Assembly: GCA_028753945.1 (NCBI GenBank)
Contig: JAPNXP010000004.1
Location: 5,456,001 to 5,520,000, forward strand
From: Hexactinellida sp. DTS-2022
Taxonomy: Eukaryota; Porifera; Hexactinellida
DNA length: 64,000 nucleotides
Direction of reading: 5' to 3'
Positions within the stretch are counted from its first letter, which is position 1. Each line of letters begins with the position of its first letter. Of the stretch, positions 57,655-64,000 are shown one piece after another. A model generated the notes under the pieces. It did no database searches, was not told the DNA's origin, and was given only the letters and a program-made list of their open reading frames with translations. Position numbers and translations under genes: made by a program.

Positions 57655-60600
57655 TTATTTGTTGTCAAGTTTGGTTAAAACTTCTTTCAACAGAGTTTCC
57701 AAATGATCCATTTTAGTATTCAACTGGATCATATTCATGTTCATATCGGAAATTTGGGATTTAACACTTTCTATTTTGAGTTCCTGTTTCTTCATAAAAT
57801 CAGAGGTAAGTGGACTAGTGGCATGCATTGAAGAATCCAATGACGTCATTTCACCAATGGATGTCACTGGAAAGAATATAGATTAGTTCATATGTGCTAT
57901 GTTAGTAAGAAGTACAAGGTTAATCCCCCTAGCCTATACAAATGCATGCAAGTGACTCCAGTTAATACGAATTCCGGATAATACGAACATATTAATACGG
58001 TCCCCTGGTGTCCTATTAACGAGAGTTCACTCTTTGTTTGTTTGTTTGTCTGTCTGTCTGTTTGTTTGTCTGTTTGTTTGTTTGTTTGTTGTTTGTTTGT
58101 TTGTTTGTTTGTTTGCTTGTTTGTTTGCTTGTTTGTCTGTTTGTTTGTTTGTTTGTTTGTTTGTTTGTTTGTTTGTTTGTTTGTTTGTTTGTTTGTTTGT
58201 TTGTTTGTTTGTCTGTCTATTTGTATGTTTGTTTGTTTGTTGTTACTTCCAAATTCCTTACGTGTGGTTAGGGATCGTTTCTTTTGCTCCACCTGTTGCA
58301 CTAGGATATTAACATTCCTTTTGCTCTCATTCCTCGTTAGGATAGCTTTCTGCTTACCCATGTTCCTAACCTTTGACACCTCCGATACGTCCACGTGTCC
58401 CAGCTCGGGGGCCGCGGTGTCGGGGGCGGGGTTGGCCACCTGGAGGTCTGCCTTCAGAGAGGCCAACTCTCCCACCGGGGAGAACTATAGGACAGGGTTA
58501 CGGAACTGGTACATAGGAATGTAGGTATAGTCGACTCCGCATTATAGAGTTATTATAATAAATAATTATGAGAATGCTTAAATAGAGCTGAGCTCTAGTA
58601 GAGTTCAGATTTTTTCCTATACTAAAACCCCAGGCTTACTTCTTAAAGGTCAATTTCAAAGCTTGGGAAAAACTGACCTTTCTCAGTGCCTGAATACACA
58701 TACTGAAAAACTGAACTCTACTAGAGCTCAGCTCTATATAAGTAATTTCTAATAATAATAATGCATTTCTAAAGCGAAATTCCATAATAATATGTTCAAA
58801 TGCGCTGTATAGGAATATATTAAAATGCGCTCCTGTATGAATGTAGTGTTATTGTGTTAGCATTTATTGTATGCTTTTCCTTAAAAAGATGAGTTTTAAA
58901 TTGTTTTTTTAAGACATCTAGGGTTACGTAACTGGTACATAGGTATGTGGGTATGGTAGGTAACTCACGCTTAACCGTGAAGGGGAGTGGACGGTGTCTT
59001 CTCCCAAAATCTCAAGAGAGGCTAAACAACAATAAACAGATTATAACTAACTAACTAGCCAACTAGCTAACTAACCAACTAGCTAGCTAGTTAACTACTA
59101 ACTAACTAACTAGCTAACTAACTAACTAGCTAACTAGCTAGCTAACTAGCTAGCTAGCTAACTAACTAGCTAGCTAACTAACTAACTAGCTAACTAACTA
59201 GCTAACTAACGAGCTAACTAACTAGCTAACTAACGAGCTAACTAACTAACCAACCAACAAACAAACAAACAAACAAACAAACTAACTAACTAACAAACTA
59301 ACTAACTAACTAACAAACTAACTAACTAACTAACTGACCAATGGAAGAGTCCCTAATGGATTTGCTGAGGTTTATGAAGTTCTCTGAAGAGACGGAGTTT
59401 ACTTTTGAAATGCCGGTCACTCGGGGGGGCGGGGCCCGGACTGTGGTCCTCTTGTTAGCCCGGACACTCCCGCCGAAGTCCTTAACCTACACACTTGTTA
59501 TAGGGCTGTTGTTGTTGTTGTTGTTGTTGTTGTTTGGGTATTAACTGTTCGTTTGTAATATGTTTTAAATATTTCGTAATTTATTTGTTTGTTATTGTAT
59601 TTTATTTCGTTCGATATTTAGTTGTCTGTTTGTTTATTTATTTGTTTGTTCCTTCGTTCGTTTATTTATTTGTTTGTTCCTTCGTTCGTTTATTTATTTG
59701 TTTGTTCCTTCGTTCGTTAGTATATATATTTGTTCCTTCGTTCGTTAGTATATTTATTTGTCTATTTGTTTGTTCGTTCGTTTAGTTATTTTGTTAATTC
59801 CTTCGTTCGTTTGTTAGTTCGTTTATTTCTTAGTTAGTTAGTTAGCTATTACTATAACAGCTATAACTACTGTTACTATAACAGCTGTTATGTTACCTTG
59901 TTGAACACGGTTGTGCTGGCCGCTACGTTCCGCCCCTTGGAGTACCTGCCCCCAGCTGTTCCGTTGGACGCAGAGCTCTCCGTTAGCGGCGCGGCCTCCT
60001 GGACAGACCGGATGTTGAAGGCAGGGAAGAACCCGGACTTTCCTTCGAACCGGCAGAACCACCAGCCGTCCTGGTTACGACGCAACACCTATGCACAGGA
60101 CACAATATGACACCTATGCGACACCTTAGGTTTCTAAGAAAAAATCCAAAATTGCAGCCTGTGCCGACGCATGTTCCTTTGGTGGCACTATATTCTGTTG
60201 GTGGTTTATTGATAGTGCCTCCAAAGGAACATGCTGTCGGCACAGGCTGCAATTTTGGATTTTTTCCAACCGTAGCCCTTCGTTATAAGCGGAATAAAAC
60301 TCTATGTGTCTACGGAATATTTATAACTTATTTATAAGCTGGTATACTTATAAAGTACTGACAATACACTGGTTATAACCTCAATAGTGACCCCCTCCTC
60401 CAGAGTGAGCTCGTCCGCCCCCTGCGCCGAGTACCGCTCCGTAACAGAGAACTTCTCAGGGTCGGTACCCCCCCCGGACCCCTCGTCCTCCAACTCGTCG
60501 TCAAGAGCCTCCAGGTACGCAGCCGGGATCCAGCCCTCTACCAGCTCTCCTATAGGGTAGTGCTGTTATAGTGGTGTTGTTGTTGTTGTTGTTGTGTTGT

Positions 60601-63430
60601 TGTAGTTGTTGTTTTGTTGTTGTTTTGTTGTTGTTGTTGTAGTAGTAGTTTTGCTGTTGTTGTTGTTAGTACAGTAAACTCTCGTTATGGGACCTGTAAA
60701 TCCCTTTGTTACATCCGGATATTCGTTATAAGCGATAATAATTAATGCATTTAGTGCTCTGGGGGAAATATCCATTTCGTTATATCCGGTTATTTCGTTA
60801 TATCCGACTTCATTATAACGGGAGTTTACTGTACTGTTATTATTGTTATTATGTTGTTTTTGATATTATCATTGTTGTTGTTGTTGTTGTTGTTGTCGTC
60901 ACTAACCCTCGCTCTCGACGCCTAGCTTCAGGGCTAGCCACCATCCGTCCGGATCTCTCTCCAAAACAAGGAACAAATCTCCCGGCACACAGTTGTGCTG
61001 TCCCTCCGAACCAACGAATGCAGCTATCGCTCTGTACCTGTAAACAACAACAACAACAACAACAATAACAATAATATACGTAGTAGCTCTCGTTAATAGG
61101 AACACGGATAAGGAAATATCGGTTAAGGAGTACAAGGTTAATTCCCCTAGCCTATACAAATGCATGCAAGTGACTCCGGTTAATCCGAATTCCGGATAAT
61201 ACGAACATATTAAGACGGTCCCCTGCCCCTGGTGTTCCTATTAACAGAGTCTACTGTATATAGCTATTGCTTATTAGAATTTATAAGACAGTTACTTACG
61301 AGGTTCTATTGTGTATATGAAATATGGTAAATTTGATACTTTTAAGTTGTTAAAATATAATTATACCTTACTCAAAATCAAAAGTTACAGTTAGTTTGTA
61401 TCACAGTTTGTTCTACAGTACTATTCCTACTAACGAGGTTCTACAGCACTCACTTCCCCTCATTCCTCTCGCCTATAGGCAGCACATCCTGATCTGCTAC
61501 GCTCCCTGCATCCAAGTCGCTGAGCTGCTCCAGATAAGTGGAGGGGGCCCATCCGTTCTTGCCGTGACTCTCGCAGAACCACCAGCCCCCCTCCCTAACC
61601 AGCACGTTAAGGATGTCCCCCTTCTTAAACCCCAGCTGATTGGACTTGTCCTTTGCCGTAAAGTCAGACACAGCAACGAACTCCTCGATAGCCACACCCC
61701 CAGCTATAAGCCAATAGGAATACAGATTATAAGCAGCCAATAGGCATACAGCTTATAAGCCAATAAATAGGCATATGTACTCAGGTATAAATACAGGCAA
61801 CATGCGTTATTTCGAACACTCAAGGGAAAATAAAATTGGTCGAATTTTTTAGCGAATTTTCGAACGGATATTGTATTGGAGGGGCTTCCAAGGGAAAAAT
61901 AAATTTTTCGAATTAACGGTTGTCGACTGTATTCAGTGTTTGTTATGGAATACCTAATAGGGTAAATTAATTAAGTTAAAATGATCTATAGGGGTACATT
62001 AAAATGATCTATAGGGGTACCATTAAGTCTCCCCTATGGGTACAATAAAAGTGTCCCAAAGGGGTACAATAAAAGTGTTCTATAGGGGTACAATAAAAGT
62101 GTTCTATAGGGGTACATAAGTCCCCCTATAGGTACATAAGTCCCCCTATAGGTACATAAGGTGCCCCCTATAGGTACATAAGGTGCCCCCTATAGGTACA
62201 TAAGGTGCCCCTATGGGTACATTAAGGTGATCTATAGGGGTACATCAAAGCGACCCCTATAGGTACACAGGTGCCCCTATGGGTACATATACACAGGGCC
62301 CTACCTGCCATGGTGAGGGGGTGCAGGGAGGGGTTCTGCCCCCTGCCCCTGAGTTTGTGATCGTACTCATCTTTAAGTTTGAAGAAAGAGGCCACTACCG
62401 ATGACTTCATGATGAATTCCTCTAGCCCCAACAGGTTGCTAAGGTATGTCTGCATCTTGTCCTGCATCTCTTTGTGAGTTGTGGATTTGAATATGCTCCC
62501 CTTTTTGGGCGGGAGATGAGGGAGAGTGCGTTCCTAAGTACCATACGCGTAACCAGGGGAGAAGTGAGATTTGTATTTATAGGTGCTAAGTTTAGATTTA
62601 TACATGGGTTACTTAAATATCGGCTAACACCTTACAATATAAAACCTGGCTTCGCAAAGGGGAATTCTGATTCTAAAAATGTCCTTTAAGTGCCTGAAAA
62701 TTCTATTAGAAAAGGTGTTGGCAATATAACTCGGTTATAACGTACCTGGGTTAGTACGTACTATTTAACTAAGTTTATAAAGCAGTATGTATTTCTATGT
62801 AAGGTAAACTCGGTTAGTACGTACACTCGGATATTCTCGAAAATTCATAAATTTTTGGTCCCAAAATGGCGAAAAAAATAATAATCGCCTAGGTTACTAT
62901 TAGAGTATATACGTACTTATTCCCTTCCCAAGGGGTGCGTTATAACCTAGGTAGGTATACAGTATTAACCATGGCTCTATAGCAGGGGTGCCCAACTCGA
63001 TTTTAATTGCGGGCCACATTGGTTTCCTCAAATATTTAGGTGGTCTATAAAAGCCAATTGCTAAATTTCATATATATTAGAGAGAGATAGGTTGGGGTAT
63101 CCAAGCGGAAATGGAACAGAAAACGTTAAGAAACACCTCTAAATCATGATAGACTAATATAATGATCAAAAATATTAACTGGATTAAATTTTACGCGGGC
63201 CGGATCCGGCCCGCGGGCCGTATGTTGGGCACCCCTGCTCTATAGGAAGGTACCTGTTGCGATATTTGCCCTGCCTGCACGGGAAACATGGCCTCTAGCT
63301 CCGACTGGAACTCATAGAAGTCCGAGTAGAGTCTGTAGAGGGTGAATCGGGTCTCGTCTGACCACTCCACAAACAGCTCGTAACGGAACTTCTTGTTATT
63401 GCTACGGTCGTCACGGACATATGACGTCAC
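57655..63430 (-). CDS. PX plus three-SH3 adaptor, p47phox/TKS-like
   Basis: Minus-strand exons: 63254-63430, 62305-62533, 61454-61703, 60907-61037, 60380-60549, 59897-60088, 59339-59486, 58969-59021, 58262-58484 and 57655-57866. They give about 594 residues from the PX domain to the stop. PX: KFRYELFVEWSDETRFTLYR, LYSDFYEFQSELEAMFPVQA, RTLPHLPPKKGS. SH3-1: AVSDFTAKDKSNQLGFKKGD with WWFCESHGKNGWAPSTYLE. SH3-2: YRAIAAFVGSEGQ with DGWWLAL and GWIPAAYLEAL. SH3-3: DELTLEEGVTIE with DGWWFCRFEGKSGFFPAFNI. A proline motif (VRAPPPRV) and a C-terminal coiled coil (MDHLETLLKEVLTKL) follow. The family (p47phox, NOXO1, SH3PXD2/TKS) binds phosphoinositides and organises NADPH oxidase or invadopodia. A start could be the ATG at 63760-63762 (Met-Glu, then GTATAA donor), otherwise it lies beyond the window. 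Confidence 0.88.
57895..58030 (-). mobile_element. Family J MITE, partial
   Basis: Contains CAAATGCATGCAAGTGACTC and GGTCCCCTGGTGTCCTATTA. It ends at the adjoining TTTG tract. Confidence 0.72.
58034..58242. repeat. TTTG microsatellite, about 200 bp
   Basis: TTTG units with TCTG variants in the last intron of the PX/SH3 gene. It produces long VCLF or NKQT frames in all phases, none of them genes. Confidence 0.97.
58572..58742. mobile_element. Hairpin family Q element
   Basis: ATAGAGCTGAGCTCTAGTAG at the left pairs with CTACTAGAGCTCAGCTCTAT at the right. Interior related to the 52696 copy but in the opposite internal orientation. Confidence 0.83.
59040..59338. repeat. CTAACTAG tetranucleotide tract
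   Basis: CTAA/CTAG/CAAA units fill the intron between two PX/SH3 exons. Confidence 0.95.
59575..59850. repeat. TTTGTTCCTTCGTTCG-type repeat
   Basis: Units of TATTTGTTTGTTCCTTCGTT repeat about six times with variants. Confidence 0.9.
60139..60265. mobile_element. Hairpin family P element, copy 2
   Basis: Differs from the copy at 4744-4870 by about one base over roughly 125 bp, and has the same stem of about 55 bp. It lies in an intron of the PX/SH3 gene. Confidence 0.88.
60672..60831 (-). mobile_element. Family C MITE
   Basis: CAGTAAACTCTCGTTATGGG start and AACGGGAGTTTACTG end with TA flanks. GTT tracts lie on both sides. Confidence 0.82.
61083..61255 (+). mobile_element. Family J MITE
   Basis: AGCTCTCGTTAATAGGAACA start and CAGAGTCTACTG end. 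Full length. Confidence 0.82.
61965..62295. repeat. ATAGGGGTACATTAAA-type minisatellite
   Basis: About fifteen units of 17-25 bp built on CTATAGGGGTACAT with GTGCCCC and AAAGTGT variants. It ends next to the donor of the second PX-region exon. Confidence 0.9.
62983..63237 (+). mobile_element. hAT-type non-autonomous element
   Basis: Ends CAGGGGTGCCCAAC and GTTGGGCACCCCTG. CTCTATAG is duplicated exactly at 62975-62982 and 63238-63245. The GGGCCGGATCCGGCCCGCGG palindrome near the right end is unusually GC-rich. Confidence 0.92.
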
Positions 63431-63451
63431 CTGGAAAGGGATGGTCATGAT

Positions 63452-63583
63452 TATAACGAAGTAATACAATGGTCCGGAAATCCTTCTATCTCATTACATT
63501 ATTAAAACTTCGGTTATAACAAACTCCGCTTATAACGTAATGAAACTACGGTCCCGAGCACTTCGTTATAACGGAGTTGACTG
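63452..63583 (-). mobile_element. Family I MITE, partial
   Basis: AACAAACTCCGCTTATAACG and a CGGAGTTGACTG end. The left terminus is missing. Confidence 0.7.
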
Positions 63584-63589
63584 TACATA

Positions 63590-63714
63590 TATGTTCGTAT
63601 TATCTGGAATTCGTATTAACGGAGTCACTTGAATGCATTTGTATAGGCTAGGGGAATTAACCTTGTACTCCTTAACCGATATTTTCCTTATCCGTGTTCC
63701 TAATAACAGAGCTA
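63590..63714 (-). mobile_element. Family J MITE, partial
   Basis: TGAATGCATTTGTATAGGCT centre and AACAGAGCTACTG end. Confidence 0.72.
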
Positions 63715-63852
63715 CTGTAGTAGCTAAATACCTTTAGGGTGCCGGTAAATTTATACCTCCATAATAAAGTGCCAGCCACGAAAATCCTAGATAAACCCCT
63801 GGTACACATATAGGGGACTGTACTTATATGTACTCATGATTATACTTATACA

Positions 63853-64000
63853 ATCAACTCCCGTTATAACAAGTCGGATATAACGAAATAGATATTTTCC
63901 CCCAGAGCACTAAATGCATTAATTATTATCCGCTTATAACGAATATCCGGATATAACGAAGGGATTTACAGGTCCCAAGCACTTCGTTATAACGACAGTT
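63853..64000 (+). mobile_element. Family C MITE, cut by the window edge
   Basis: CAACTCCCGTTATAACAAGT start. The right terminus lies at or beyond the last base. Confidence 0.75.

Noticed and set aside
58034-58524. Frames rich in VCLF or NKQT repeats
   Set aside because: They arise from the TTTG tract inside the last intron of the PX/SH3 gene. Only 58262-58484 on the minus strand is a true exon.

Overview
This is a window of animal nuclear DNA. Genes are split by many GT-AG introns, coding runs sit in AT-rich sequence, and introns and spacers are packed with short inverted-repeat transposons and simple repeats. The gene set (a transmembrane adenylyl cyclase, a PX/SH3 adaptor like p47phox, TRIM-like NHL proteins, UAP1, HisRS, RPL12, RPF2, HMGB) is metazoan. 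From memory, the coiled-coil plus NHL proteins resemble families in sponges, especially glass sponges such as Oopsacas minuta; I could not run a search, so the sponge assignment is tentative.

Layout. 1-5.9 kb is gene-free and made of nested small transposons, including a 1.9 kb foldback element. 6.2-7.4 kb: NHL protein copy A (+). 7.8-12.1 kb: histidyl-tRNA synthetase, 7 coding exons (+). 12.6-14.3 kb: a second, longer NHL protein (+). 15.0-33.1 kb: one adenylyl cyclase of 29 coding exons (+), whose intron 10 holds a further NHL gene on the opposite strand (21.7-22.9 kb). 33.3-34.5 kb: NHL copy B (-). 35.1-39.6 kb: UAP1 (+). 41.0-41.6 kb: HMG-box protein (-). 42.1-44.4 kb: ribosomal protein L12 (-). 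45.0-45.5 kb: AGR/TXNDC12-like thioredoxin-fold protein (-). 45.7-47.0 kb: NHL copy C (-). 48.0-52.7 kb: three members of an unrecognised small protein family, two with clear signal peptides. 54.5-55.4 kb: RPF2 (+). 55.8-57.2 kb: leucine-rich-repeat protein (-). 57.7-63.4 kb (or 63.8): PX + three-SH3 adaptor (-).

The most unusual signal is the NHL family: five intronless genes in 41 kb. Copies A, B and C share an almost identical promoter region, N-terminal region and propeller framework. Their differences pile up at equivalent loop positions in all six NHL blades, and those loops should lie on one face of the propeller. This looks like a diversifying recognition surface on a fixed scaffold.

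Transposon families, labelled here by their ends: families A to K are short elements starting CAGT and ending ACTG(TA), with TA target duplications, of Tc1/mariner-pogo type. A = CTCGTTAGTAGGAACACC; B = CTCGTTAATACGAACACC; C = CCCGTTATAACGAAGTCGG; D = CTCCGCTTAATAGAGTCACC; E = TGCCGGTTATAAGAACATC; F = CAGGTCTGCTTATTGTGAAC; G = GGTGTTCGTAATAGCAAGTC; H = GAAACCGGTTTTTTCTAACT; I = like C but with GTGCTCGGGACCGTAG; J = CTCTCGTTAATAGGAACACGG (first 20 bases diagnostic); K = AAAACCTCCAAAAGTTAATA. hAT-1 starts CAAGGAATTATCC and ends ATAATACACTG, with 8-bp target duplications. P and Q are foldback hairpins. No LTR or virus-derived element was recognised.
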